A DNA stretch of 64,000 nt, taken from Sulfurimonas sp. Lineage in GTDB: Bacteria > Campylobacterota > Campylobacteria > Campylobacterales > Sulfurimonadaceae. A program made the translations under genes and the position numbers. The notes under the pieces are model-generated. The model was given only the letters and a program-made list of their open reading frames with translations. It did no database searches and was not told the origin of the DNA. Positions 34,794 through 45,540 of this stretch are shown here, one piece after another. The stretch is taken from contig JAKITC010000008.1 of NCBI GenBank assembly GCA_021648285.1, positions 1 through 64,000 of the forward strand, in the 5' to 3' direction. Every line of letters starts with the position of its first letter. Within the stretch, counting starts at the first letter, position 1.

Positions 34794-37700
34794 TTAAGCG
34801 CTTATATGTGCCGTAACATCTTGCTCATCTTTTCTTCTCTTACGATGGGCAAGTACTCGTTTATAATCTATTGGCATAACTTTAATAAATTTATTTTTAT
34901 TGATTTCCCAATTATCTAAAATTTCAGATGCTTCTTTTGAAGAAGTATATTTAATATAATTTTCAATCATACTTTTTACTTCATTTTCATCTTCAATTGT
35001 TTCAATTTTGTCTAAATCAACCATACCCCTATTTACTCTTTGAGACAGGTTTTTCTTCTCATCATAGATATATGCAATACCACCACTCATACCAGCGGCA
35101 AAATTCTTTCCAACCTCTCCAAGAATAACAACTCTACCACCAGTCATGTATTCACAGCCATGGTCACCAATAGCTCCAACAACAACGTTAGCACCTGAGT
35201 TACGTACACAAAAACGCTCACCGGCAAGACCATAAATATAAGATTCACCGCTTGTAGCACCATAGAAAGAGACATTACCAAGAATTACATTTTCATTTGC
35301 CTCGTAGGTTGCATCTGCCGGTGGATATAAAATTAGTTTACCGCCACAAAGTCCCTTGCCAAAGTAGTCATTTGCATCGCCTTCAACCTCAAAAGTAATT
35401 CCGCTATTCATAAAAGCACCAAAACTTTGACCGCCGCTTCCTGTAGCTTTAAAGTAGATGGTGTCATCACTCAGTCCATTCTCTCCATACTTGCGAGTCA
35501 CTTCAGCTGAGAGCATTGTTCCAACGGTACGGTTAATGTTTCTAAGTTTTATCTCTTCTCTTATTGGAGTAGCATCTTTTAGTGCCGGTTGTGCTAATTT
35601 AATCAGTCCATTATCAAGTGCTATGCCTAGACCGTGATCTTGGTTAGTAGTTTTATATGCTGTATCATCAGATCTTAAGTGAACTCTATGAAGCAGTTTA
35701 TCAAGTTGTAGATGCTTTGCCTTCCAGTGAGTAACACCCGCGCGTGCTTTTAGTTTGTCTGTACGACCAACCATCTCATTAATAGTTCTAAAACCAAGTT
35801 CTGCCATAACCTCACGCAAATCTTGAGCAATAAACTTAATATAATTAACTATATGTTCAGGCTTACCAGTGTATTTGGCACGGAGTTCTTTATCTTGAGT
35901 TGCAATTCCAACCGGACATGTATTTAAGTGACACTTACGCATCATTATACAGCCCTCAACTACAAGTGCCGCCGTAGCAATTCCCCACTCTTCGGCACCA
36001 AGTAAAGTTGCTATGGCTATGTCACGACCGGTACGCAGTTGACCATCAGTTTGCACAACGATTCTTGAGCGAAGACCATTTTTAATAAGCGTTTGATGTG
36101 TCTCTGCAAGACCTAGTTCCCAAGGCAGACCTGCATGTTTTATTGATGTCTGAGGAGATGCTCCTGTTCCACCATCAAAACCAGAGATGAGAACAACATC
36201 AGAGTGTGCTTTTGCAACACCTGCGGCAATAGTTCCAACACCAACTTCAGATACCAGTTTGGTATTGATACGAGCCTTGGTATTGGAATTTTTAAGGTCA
36301 TGAATCAACTGTTTTAAATCTTCTATCGAGTAGATATCATGGTGAGGAGGAGGAGAGATAAGTCCAACTCCTGGAGTTGAATGTCTTGTTTTACCAATTA
36401 TTTCATCTACTTTATGACCTGGAAGCTGACCGCCTTCTCCCGGTTTTGCACCTTGAGCCAGTTTAATTTGAATCTCTTCAGAATTTATTAGATAGTTGGC
36501 AGTAACACCAAAACGTCCTGATGCAACCTGTTTGATTTTAGAGTTTTTGTTAGTACCAAATCTTGAAGCATTTTCTCCACCTTCACCGGTATTGCTTTTT
36601 GCACCGATACTGTTCATAGCAATAGAGAGGGTAGTGTGTGCTTCTTCAGAGATAGAACCGTAACTCATGGCTCCAGTTGCAAAACGAGTAATAATAGAAT
36701 CTACAGATTCGACTTCATTAATATCAATAGGTTCAAGTTTTTTAAAATCAAGAAGAGAGCGAAGAGTGATATATGCTTCTTGAGGTTCATTAATCAACTT
36801 GGCATACTGTTTATAAGTCTTGTAGTCATTGTTTCTTGTCGAGTTTTGAAGTAGAAATATTGTCTCTGGCGTAAATAGATGATTTTCTCCACGTTGACGA
36901 TATGCATAATGACCACCGGCAGGTAAATCACTTGCCTCGATTATCTCATGAGGATATGCTATTTTGTGACAAATCAGAGTCTCTTCTTCTATAGTGTCAA
37001 TATTGATACCCTCTAATCTTGTTGGTGTTCCTTTGAAGTAGTTATCAACTAAATCTTGTGAAAGTCCAACAGCTTCAAAGATTTGTGCACCTGTATATGA
37101 TCTGATAGTAGAGATGCCCATCTTAGACATAACTTTGAAGATACCTTTTCCAATTGCTGTAATGTAATTTTCAACCGCTTGCTCATGTGTAATTGACTCA
37201 TTAATCATTTCGCGTTTGCGCATATCTTCAATACTCTCAAATGCCAAATAAGGATTTATTGCATTAGCTCCGTAACCGATAAGTGTAGCAAAATGATGAA
37301 TTTCTCTTGCTTCTCCTGTCTCTATAACTAAACCACAGTTGGTTCTGATACCCTCAGAAATCAGGTGATGGTGTACAGCACTTACTGCTAAAAGTGATGG
37401 GATTGGAGCTTTCTTTTTTCCGGTGCCGCGAGTTGAGAGAATAATAACTTCAAACCCTTCTTTAACTGCGTCGCTAGCTTGAGTTACAACAGAATCAAGC
37501 ATAAGTTTCATATTACCGCTTGTAGTAGGGTCAAAAAGGATGCTGATAGTTTCTGCGCGGAAATTAAATTCGCTTACTCCGCTAAGTTTTTCAAACTGCT
37601 CATTAGTTAAAATCGGTGATTTTAGTTTAATAAATTTGCGATCTTCATCTACTTCCTGAAAAAGATTTCCTTGTGGTCCAATAAATGAAGTCAGGGACAT

Positions 37701-39329
37701 TACTGACTCTTCTCTAATTGGATCAATCGGAGGATTTGTCACTTGGGCAAATAGTTGATGAAAGTAGTTACACAGATTGATAGATGCATTTGAGAGAATA
37801 GAGAGTGCTGCATCGTTACCCATTGAACCTGTTGCTTCATAGGCTGTATTTGCCATTGGAGTAAGAATTACTTTTAAATCTTCTTGTGTATAGCCAAAAC
37901 ATTTTTGACGCTGTAGTATAGTTTTGTGGTTTGGTTGTTTTATTTCATTGTTAAGTATCAGATCATCGAGATTTATTTTTTGTTTTTCTATCCATTTGCT
38001 ATAGTCGTGACCACCGGAAATTTTTGCTTTAATCTCATCATCACTTATTATGCAACCTTTCTCTAAATCTGCTAAAAACATCTTACCTGGTTGCAGTCTG
38101 CCTTTTAAAACTATTTCATCAGAAGGGAATTCTAAAGCACCCTGTTCAGAAGCCATAACTAAAATATTATCTTTTGTCAGTGAGTAGCGTGATGGGCGAA
38201 GACCATTTCTGTCTAGTGTTGCACCAATGATTTTTCCATCAGTAAAAGCGACAGATGCAGGACCATCCCAAGGTTCCATAAATGTGGCATGATATTCATA
38301 GAAAGCACGACGCTTCTCATCCATCTCTTCATCTTTCCAAGCTTCTGGAATCATCATCATCATAACATGTGGAAGAGGACGACCGGCAAGTGTTAATAAC
38401 TCAATAACATTATCAAGTACAGATGAGTCTGAACCTTTAGCTTCATTGATGAGGTATGGATAAATTTTATCAAGTTCATCCTCACTAAAGAGTTTTGATT
38501 TAAGCATTGACTGGCGCGCTCGCATCCAGTTAATGTTTCCTCGTAGAGTATTTATCTCTCCATTATGTGCAATATAGCGAAATGGTTGTGCCAGAGGCCA
38601 CGACGGAAAAGTGTTTGTTGAGAAACGACTGTGAACAAGGGCAATAGCTGACTCATAGTCTGGATCACTTAAATCAGCAAAGTACATAGGTAACTGCTCT
38701 GTAATTAACTGACCTTTATAAGAGATAGTTTTATGCGACATTGAAGGCATATAAAAAAATCCTGTGCCATTAACAGGCGAAGCCGTTACCTGTGATTGTG
38801 CATATTTACGAATAACAAAAAGCTTACGCTCAAATGCCTCAGCATCTTCTAATTCAGGATTTCGCTTGATGATTACCTGATGTATATACGGTTCAACTGT
38901 TTTTACCGTATCACCCAAAGATTCATTTGCAGTCGGAACTCTTCTCCAGCCTATAAACTCTTGTCCAAGCTCTTCGATACAGTTTTCAACAATTGTCTTA
39001 CACTCTGCATAAGCTTCAGGTGCTTTTGGTAAAAAGACTACACCAATACCGTAATGACCAAACTCTGGAAGATCAATGCCGTCTTCTTTAAGTACTTTTC
39101 GTAAAAATTTATCTGGCATTTGTGTTAATATACCTGCACCATCACCTGAGTTTTTCTCAGCACCAACAGCTCCGCGATGTTCAAGATTTGCTAAAAGAGT
39201 AAGACCTTTTTGCACAATATCATGAGATACTTTCCCCTTAAGATGAGCTACAAAACCTACACCACAGGCATCATGTTCAAATTCTGGATCATAAAGACCC
39301 TCTTTTTTAGGTAAATATTCTGCTTGCAT
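34794..39329 (-). CDS. gltB: Glutamate synthase large (alpha) subunit
   Basis: About 1511 residues from the ATG at 39329, chosen because AGGGAG precedes it and because MQAEYLPKKEGLYDPEFEHDACGVGFVA matches the family. An upstream in-frame ATG at 39383 lacks a ribosome site. The conserved cysteine of DACGVGF is the likely N-terminal nucleophile after propeptide removal. Glutamine amidotransferase, central, FMN and C-terminal beta-helix (GGRVVILGEVGKNFAAGMSGG) domains follow, with the 3Fe-4S motif CHLNTCPVGIATQ. It makes two glutamates from glutamine and 2-oxoglutarate. Confidence 0.95.
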   Translation of the reverse strand: MQAEYLPKKEGLYDPEFEHDACGVGFVAHLKGKVSHDIVQKGLTLLANLEHRGAVGAEKNSGDGAGILTQMPDKFLRKVLKEDGIDLPEFGHYGIGVVFLPKAPEAYAECKTIVENCIEELGQEFIGWRRVPTANESLGDTVKTVEPYIHQVIIKRNPELEDAEAFERKLFVIRKYAQSQVTASPVNGTGFFYMPSMSHKTISYKGQLITEQLPMYFADLSDPDYESAIALVHSRFSTNTFPSWPLAQPFRYIAHNGEINTLRGNINWMRARQSMLKSKLFSEDELDKIYPYLINEAKGSDSSVLDNVIELLTLAGRPLPHVMMMMIPEAWKDEEMDEKRRAFYEYHATFMEPWDGPASVAFTDGKIIGATLDRNGLRPSRYSLTKDNILVMASEQGALEFPSDEIVLKGRLQPGKMFLADLEKGCIISDDEIKAKISGGHDYSKWIEKQKINLDDLILNNEIKQPNHKTILQRQKCFGYTQEDLKVILTPMANTAYEATGSMGNDAALSILSNASINLCNYFHQLFAQVTNPPIDPIREESVMSLTSFIGPQGNLFQEVDEDRKFIKLKSPILTNEQFEKLSGVSEFNFRAETISILFDPTTSGNMKLMLDSVVTQASDAVKEGFEVIILSTRGTGKKKAPIPSLLAVSAVHHHLISEGIRTNCGLVIETGEAREIHHFATLIGYGANAINPYLAFESIEDMRKREMINESITHEQAVENYITAIGKGIFKVMSKMGISTIRSYTGAQIFEAVGLSQDLVDNYFKGTPTRLEGINIDTIEEETLICHKIAYPHEIIEASDLPAGGHYAYRQRGENHLFTPETIFLLQNSTRNNDYKTYKQYAKLINEPQEAYITLRSLLDFKKLEPIDINEVESVDSIITRFATGAMSYGSISEEAHTTLSIAMNSIGAKSNTGEGGENASRFGTNKNSKIKQVASGRFGVTANYLINSEEIQIKLAQGAKPGEGGQLPGHKVDEIIGKTRHSTPGVGLISPPPHHDIYSIEDLKQLIHDLKNSNTKARINTKLVSEVGVGTIAAGVAKAHSDVVLISGFDGGTGASPQTSIKHAGLPWELGLAETHQTLIKNGLRSRIVVQTDGQLRTGRDIAIATLLGAEEWGIATAALVVEGCIMMRKCHLNTCPVGIATQDKELRAKYTGKPEHIVNYIKFIAQDLREVMAELGFRTINEMVGRTDKLKARAGVTHWKAKHLQLDKLLHRVHLRSDDTAYKTTNQDHGLGIALDNGLIKLAQPALKDATPIREEIKLRNINRTVGTMLSAEVTRKYGENGLSDDTIYFKATGSGGQSFGAFMNSGITFEVEGDANDYFGKGLCGGKLILYPPADATYEANENVILGNVSFYGATSGESYIYGLAGERFCVRNSGANVVVGAIGDHGCEYMTGGRVVILGEVGKNFAAGMSGGIAYIYDEKKNLSQRVNRGMVDLDKIETIEDENEVKSMIENYIKYTSSKEASEILDNWEINKNKFIKVMPIDYKRVLAHRKRRKDEQDVTAHISA

Positions 39330-39523
39330 AGTTCTCCCTTTTTTTGAAACCTTAAAGATATGTAATAATAATATTCTTTGCATAATATCTAAACTAATAT
39401 TAAATTTTAATTTAACTTTAATGTATAAATGTCGATTTATTGTACATAAGGATAGATTATGAAGAAGGGCGGAGTAGGGACACTTCAGGAAATTGATTTA
39501 ATAGTATAAAAAAATTTAAATAT

Positions 39524-39931
39524 TTACTGATAACGGATAATTAGCCACTTTCCCTTTAGTTTACGCAAATATTCTTTATTTGTAATATTTTTAGAATTAT
39601 TTTCAAAAGTCACAACTGCGTAAGCTTCAGTCTCAGAAGTTTGTGTAACTTTTATATTTTTAACATTCATCTTACCGTACATCTCAATGAAACAGTCTTT
39701 TGCCAGTCTGAAATCATCAGTTTTATATAAAGCTTTATTTACACTACACTTTTTAAATGCATTTAAAGTTAATTCTCTAGCCTTAGGCTCAGTTACAACT
39801 CTGAATAGTTTTGTAGCGTCACCATCTTTTAGTGAACCATACATCTCAGTAACTGTTTCTTCTGAAGTACTGCTACAACCAATAAATAAAATTGATAATG
39901 CAGCTAAAAAAGTTGTTTTAAAAATATTCAT
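39524..39931 (-). CDS. Lipoprotein of the DUF4878-like/NTF2-like type
   Basis: 135 residues. The lipobox (LFIGCSSTSE) gives a membrane-anchored periplasmic lipoprotein. The body (ETVTEMYGSLKDGDATKLFRVV, then TSETEAYAVVTFENNSKNITNKEYLRKLKGKWLI) has the pattern of small NTF2-like DUF4878 lipoproteins. It is 11 bases downstream of the RDD-protein gene, so probably cotranscribed. Function unknown. Confidence 0.78.
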   Translation of the reverse strand: MNIFKTTFLAALSILFIGCSSTSEETVTEMYGSLKDGDATKLFRVVTEPKARELTLNAFKKCSVNKALYKTDDFRLAKDCFIEMYGKMNVKNIKVTQTSETEAYAVVTFENNSKNITNKEYLRKLKGKWLIIRYQ

Positions 39932-39942
39932 GAGGCTGCCTT

Positions 39943-40437
39943 TTAGTTTAAACTATCCTCATCATAAACAACAACCGTTCCAGCCAAGAGGTCATGGAGT
40001 CCTCTTTTGTCTTTTCTAAAAGCTACCATGATAAAACCTATAAGAAATGCCAAAGTAGAGACTATATAGCCAAATGAACGAGTAATAGCTTGGATGTTGT
40101 TTATTTCTTCAAATGTTTTAGCATCTACTATTTTGACATGTACAAATTTCTTACCGGGAGTGGCACCTTTGAATCTTTTCCAAAATATCATAGTTACTGT
40201 GATTGTAACTATTAAGTTAATAATTTCCCATGTTTTATCTGTTTTAGGAAGATCATTTAGGGCATTAATATTTCCACTCATTGCCATTTTTATATTTTGT
40301 TGATATTGTGAGAAGTCAAACCAGTTGCCATCACTTAAAAAGTAGATGACTATAGCTACGGGCAGAGCTAAAAAAAGAGTGTCTAAAAATGAGGCTACAA
40401 AGCGGACCCAAAAGCCTGCATATCTTACTTCATTCAT
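39943..40437 (-). CDS. RDD-family membrane protein
   Basis: 164 residues with three to four membrane segments. The RDD signature begins at AGFWVRFVASFLDTLFLALP, then FKGATPGKKFVHVKIVDAKTFEEI and RKDKRGLHDLLAGTVVV. Some RDD proteins exchange ions or sodium/protons; the function of this one is unknown. A GGAG ribosome site lies 7 bases before its ATG. Confidence 0.85.
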   Translation of the reverse strand: MNEVRYAGFWVRFVASFLDTLFLALPVAIVIYFLSDGNWFDFSQYQQNIKMAMSGNINALNDLPKTDKTWEIINLIVTITVTMIFWKRFKGATPGKKFVHVKIVDAKTFEEINNIQAITRSFGYIVSTLAFLIGFIMVAFRKDKRGLHDLLAGTVVVYDEDSLN

Positions 40438-40468
40438 ATTAGCACTCCAATTTTAAATGAAGATTTAT

Positions 40469-40541
40469 TTACCTCGCAAGAGGTAATCTTTAGTGGACAT
40501 AGCGTCCCTAGCGAAAGTAATGATGGGCTTTTGCTCATCAT
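40469..40541. repeat. Cluster of hairpins between guaB and the RDD gene
   Basis: Three stems lie in about 75 bases: TTACCTC GCAA GAGGTAA (40469-40486), GGAC ATAGC GTCC (40495-40507) and ATGATGGGC TTTT GCTCATCAT (40520-40541). The last has a G-U pair only if transcribed from the plus strand, although both flanking genes are on the minus strand. They could be a guaB 3' end or a small dispersed palindromic element. Confidence 0.45.
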
Positions 40542-40548
40542 ACGACAA

Positions 40549-42057
<1,509 letters not shown>

Positions 42058-42073
42058 TTAAAAAGAGGTAAAG

Positions 42074-42181
42074 TTATATTTCATCATTTTTCCAAGCCTG
42101 TATTGCCTCAGGAAGAGTCTCAAAACCGCTAACCCGTCCGATAATAAAAACTTCATCAAATACATAACAGCTATTATACAT
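42074..42181 (-). CDS. Possible 35-residue small protein
   Basis: A short open frame from ATG 42181 to TAA 42074. The product starts MYNSCYVFDEVFIIGRVSG and ends EAIQAWKNDEI. Its amino-acid composition and a predicted beta-then-helix layout look coding-like, unlike the other frames of this gap. No clear ribosome site is present and the frame is closed by a stop just upstream. It may be a small gene or the tail of a decayed one. Confidence 0.35.
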   Translation of the reverse strand: MYNSCYVFDEVFIIGRVSGFETLPEAIQAWKNDEI

Positions 42182-42238
42182 GTAGAAGCAATATGTGTTC
42201 TCATAGTTATGTTAAGCTATAATAATTACATAGGATTT

Positions 42239-43339
42239 ATGATGCAATTTAAATATGATGTAATTATTATCGGTGCAGGTATAAATGGTCTGGCTATTGC
42301 GAAGGCTATGGCAGAAAAAGAAAAAAAAGTACTTGTGATTGAAAAAAATCATATTGCATCCGGTGCATCATCTCACTCCTCAAAGCTCATACATGGCGGA
42401 CTTAGATATCTTGAACACTTTGAGTTTTCTCTTGTAAGAGAAGCACTGCAAGATCAAAAATATCTTTTAGACAACTATCCTGATTTGGTGAAACTTCGTC
42501 CATTTTATCTCCCAATATATAAAAATTCTAAACGTCCCCTGTGGATGATAAAGTTTGGACTATGGCTTTACAGTTTTTTTGCCAAACATGGAGAAAAACC
42601 AATGGAAATCTCAAAAGAGGATTTTTTAAGAGAGTTCAGAGCGATTAAAGAGGAGAACTTGAAGTCAGTGTTTAGATACTTTGACGGAAAAACAGATGAC
42701 AGTGTGCTGACACACACTATATCCAAAGAGGCTGAGGAACTAGGCGTAGAAATAGCAGAAAAAATAGAACTGCGTGCCATTGAGATTGACGATAATATTA
42801 TCCAGCTTGTGACGAGTGACGGCACAGTTGAGACAAACCTGCTTATAAATGCAACAGGAGTATGGGTAGATGAGATAAACAGAGAGTTTTCTTTGCCATC
42901 ATCTTACACAATTGAGAAATTAAGCGGTATTCATTTAGTCATAGACAGAGTACTTGTGCCAGAACCGCTGATTTTGGAGACATCTAGCAAGCGAATCTTC
43001 TTTATTATTCCTGAGCAAGAGACGACTACCATAGGTACTACAGAAAGATCTGAAGATAGTGATGTAGATAAGATAAGGATAAATAACGAGGATGTAGAGT
43101 ATCTTCTAAATGAGAGTAACAACTATCTAAAAAAACAGCTGACAAGAAAAGATATAAAAGAGCTGTATATAGGGACAAGACCAATTATCAAAAGTCAAAA
43201 AGACCTGTCAGTGATGTCTAGAGAATACAAATTGGATCTGCATCATATTGGACAAAACAGAGTTCTACATGTATATGGAGGAAAACTGACTACGTTTCCG
43301 TCTTTGGCTAGAAAAGTAGTTAAATTATTGATAAATTAG
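42239..43339 (+). CDS. GlpD-like FAD-dependent glycerol-3-phosphate dehydrogenase
   Basis: About 366 residues from the ATG at 42239; TAGGAT precedes it, and an ATG at 42209 would add ten non-conserved residues. The FAD fold (DVIIIGAGINGLAIAKAMAE) and the GlpD signature (SSHSSKLIHGGLRYLEHFEFSLV) are clear, as is the C-terminal VYGGKLTTFPSLARK. It lacks the roughly 130-residue C-terminal domain of standard GlpD (about 500 residues), as do some short homologues. It would feed electrons from glycerol-3-phosphate or a related substrate to quinone. It is monocistronic. Confidence 0.82.
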   Translation: MMQFKYDVIIIGAGINGLAIAKAMAEKEKKVLVIEKNHIASGASSHSSKLIHGGLRYLEHFEFSLVREALQDQKYLLDNYPDLVKLRPFYLPIYKNSKRPLWMIKFGLWLYSFFAKHGEKPMEISKEDFLREFRAIKEENLKSVFRYFDGKTDDSVLTHTISKEAEELGVEIAEKIELRAIEIDDNIIQLVTSDGTVETNLLINATGVWVDEINREFSLPSSYTIEKLSGIHLVIDRVLVPEPLILETSSKRIFFIIPEQETTTIGTTERSEDSDVDKIRINNEDVEYLLNESNNYLKKQLTRKDIKELYIGTRPIIKSQKDLSVMSREYKLDLHHIGQNRVLHVYGGKLTTFPSLARKVVKLLIN

Positions 43340-43464
43340 ATTCTACATGTAACTATTTTTTGTTCTAAGTAGGTGTAGTCAGTTCAGTATATTATATTGA
43401 TTTTGATAAGTTTTTAGAGGTAATTTAGAGACCTTTATTAAATGAAATTGCCAAAAAAATAAAC

Positions 43465-43830
43465 CTATTTATTTAGAAAGTATTCAGCTATTTGTCTAAT
43501 CTCATCTTCGGTAACCTTGCCTTTTAGTGAAGGCATAATACCGAATCTCTTCTTTGTTACCGGCGGAAATAACATTTTATCTTCTCTTGGATTCAGTGTA
43601 TAATCTACAATAAAATTAATCATATCAGCTCTGTTGGTGTATTCTAGTTTTACTACTTTAGACATCGCCCAGTAGGGTGGTGCTTTCATATTGTCTATCT
43701 TCTCTTTTGTAAGTAACCCCATTAAGTGACAACTTCCACACTTCTCTTCTGCTAAATCTTTAACATCGCCAGATGCTTGCAGCAATACAGATGTCATAAT
43801 AATCAGTGGTAAAAACAATATGATTCGCAT
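43465..43830 (-). CDS. Small monohaem c-type cytochrome
   Basis: 121 residues with a signal peptide (about 1-20). The single haem motif is EKCGSCHLMG, and the likely distal methionine lies in the FGIMPSLKG region. It is a soluble periplasmic electron carrier. It is divergent from the SLC13 transporter gene with a Crp/Fnr-type box in the shared upstream region. The respiratory partner is unknown. Confidence 0.87.
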   Translation of the reverse strand: MRIILFLPLIIMTSVLLQASGDVKDLAEEKCGSCHLMGLLTKEKIDNMKAPPYWAMSKVVKLEYTNRADMINFIVDYTLNPREDKMLFPPVTKKRFGIMPSLKGKVTEDEIRQIAEYFLNK

Positions 43831-43890
43831 AAATTAATTCCTTATAAATATATTTTATAGATATTATAATTGAGTATAATTTTAATAGCT

Positions 43891-43904
43891 TTGACTTTAA
43901 TCAA
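43891..43904. promoter_or_regulatory. Crp/Fnr-type binding site between divergent genes
   Basis: TTGACTTTAATCAA matches the FNR consensus TTGAT-N4-ATCAA at 9 of 10 positions. It lies between the cytochrome c gene (minus) and the SLC13 gene (plus), about 42 bases before the latter and 61 before the former. Control of one or both genes by a Crp/Fnr protein is inferred. Confidence 0.5.
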
Positions 43905-43945
43905 ACATTATGTATACTTTTATAAATTTATATAAGTGAGTCTAA

Positions 43946-45301
43946 ATGAGCGAATACAAAGAACAGTTTCAAAAGATTGCAGTAGGAATTTTGATAGGTA
44001 TTTTGGTCTTTGCACTCTCTTTAAGCATCTTTAACATCACTCAAGCTTCACTTTTGGGACTCATTGCTCTTTTGGTAGCTTTATGGACAAATGAGGGCTT
44101 GCCTTTAGGTGTGGTTTCTCTTTTACCTATCATCATGTTCCCGGCTTTTGAAATAATGACTACTAAAGAGACAACTGTAAATTATGCACACCCAATTATA
44201 TTTCTATTTTTAGGTGGGTTTATGCTAGCAATAGCAGTTGAAAAAACACATCTTCACAGATGGATAGCAGATAAGATGCTCTCTCTTTTTCCGGCAACAC
44301 CAAAGGGAATAATATTTTCTCTTACGATAACTGCAGGACTGCTTAGTTCTGTACTTTCAAACACAACAACAACACTTTTACTTATGTCTATTGCTCTTTT
44401 TATAACGGAGAATCTAAGACTTAAAATGAGATTTGCACTTGCCATTGCTTACGGTGCAAGTGTTGGCGGTATTTTGACTCCTATTGGGACTCCTCCAAAC
44501 CTTATATTGCTCGGTATCATGCAAGATAAGGGCATGGAACTTATTCCGTTTTTACAATGGATGTGGATGGTCGCACCTTTAGTGTTTACGATGTTTTTTG
44601 TAGTTGCATCACTACTTAGTATAGGCGTTAAAGATATTGATATCTCAATCAATAGTGATAAAAAAGCCTTGGATAAAAATCAAAAAAAAGTCTTATATAT
44701 AATAGGCGGTTTAATTGTACTGCTATTATTGAATGCTCCGCTAAGACCTTATTGGAATGGTTTAGGGCTTAGTGAAGCAGGCATTTTACTCGGTGCAGGT
44801 CTTCTGCTTTTTGCACCGCCGTTTAACATACTTGATTGGATGGGTGACAAAGGAAAAGTTCCATACAGAATCATGTTTTTGTTTGGTGCCGGATTTAGTA
44901 TTGCGAAGGCATTTAGCTCAACAGGTTTAGCAGATGAATTTGCTTCATATCTTATTACCATGACACAACTCTCACCGATTATGATCCTCTTTGCTGTGGC
45001 AATGCTTATAACATTTACGACAGAGATAACATCAAATACGGCACTTATATCTATTATGCTTCCTGTTATCTATGCAGTGGCCGAGCAGACAGGTTTAAAT
45101 ATTACTCTATTTATGATGGTAGCAACTGTATGTGCCAGTTACGCTTTTATGCTTCCGATTGCCACAGCACCAAATGCAATTGCCATGAGTAGCGGGGCAG
45201 TAAGCATTAAAAATATGGCAAGATACGGGATAATTTTAAATCTGGTTGGAGTGTTTTTAATTGTGATGATAGCAGAGTACTTTTGGAAAGGGATTCTTTA
45301 A
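43946..45301 (+). CDS. SLC13/DASS-family anion transporter
   Basis: 451 residues with about eleven membrane segments. Typical DASS motifs are GGILTPIGTPPNLILLG, LSNTTTTLLLMSIALF and TTEITSNTALISIMLPV. Members import di- or tricarboxylates or sulfate with sodium; a carboxylate such as succinate or fumarate is possible here. Its last codons overlap the convergent small gene by 4 bases. Confidence 0.88.
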   Translation: MSEYKEQFQKIAVGILIGILVFALSLSIFNITQASLLGLIALLVALWTNEGLPLGVVSLLPIIMFPAFEIMTTKETTVNYAHPIIFLFLGGFMLAIAVEKTHLHRWIADKMLSLFPATPKGIIFSLTITAGLLSSVLSNTTTTLLLMSIALFITENLRLKMRFALAIAYGASVGGILTPIGTPPNLILLGIMQDKGMELIPFLQWMWMVAPLVFTMFFVVASLLSIGVKDIDISINSDKKALDKNQKKVLYIIGGLIVLLLLNAPLRPYWNGLGLSEAGILLGAGLLLFAPPFNILDWMGDKGKVPYRIMFLFGAGFSIAKAFSSTGLADEFASYLITMTQLSPIMILFAVAMLITFTTEITSNTALISIMLPVIYAVAEQTGLNITLFMMVATVCASYAFMLPIATAPNAIAMSSGAVSIKNMARYGIILNLVGVFLIVMIAEYFWKGIL

Positions 45302-45495
45302 GAGTCTCTGCTTTTGTACATAGTATAAAAATCTTTCAAAACAAGACCTGCAGTAAAGAACCACAGAATATTTAAAATATAATTTTCGTTAAGTCCTTTA
45401 TTGTAAAGATACGGAAATATTAAGAAAAATGGCCATTTAAAAAAGTAAAAAAACAGTATTGCACTTCCGTAAAGCTCTCTTATAATTTTTTTCAT
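45298..45495 (-). CDS. Small membrane protein, unknown function
   Basis: 65 residues, mostly two hydrophobic helices (AILFFYFFKWPFFLIFPYLY and a second around ILNILWFFTAGLVL). Charged ends are KKIIREL and MYKSRDS. It overlaps the 3' end of the SLC13 gene by 4 bases on the opposite strand. No family recognised. A basic N-terminus and sensible composition support coding. Confidence 0.55.
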   Translation of the reverse strand: MKKIIRELYGSAILFFYFFKWPFFLIFPYLYNKGLNENYILNILWFFTAGLVLKDFYTMYKSRDS

Positions 45496-45540
45496 AGCTC
45501 TATTTTACCTTTTTTAGCTAAAATTCTGTCAAATATTTTA

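Noticed and set aside
34367-34816. 149-residue plus-strand open frame
   Set aside because: Antisense to the iron-sulfur region of gltD; no domain and no ribosome site.
39459-39509. 16-codon frame with an AAGGAT site in the gap between gltB and the lipoprotein gene
   Set aside because: Too short to judge, no known leader-peptide feature such as residue runs, and no terminator structure beside it.
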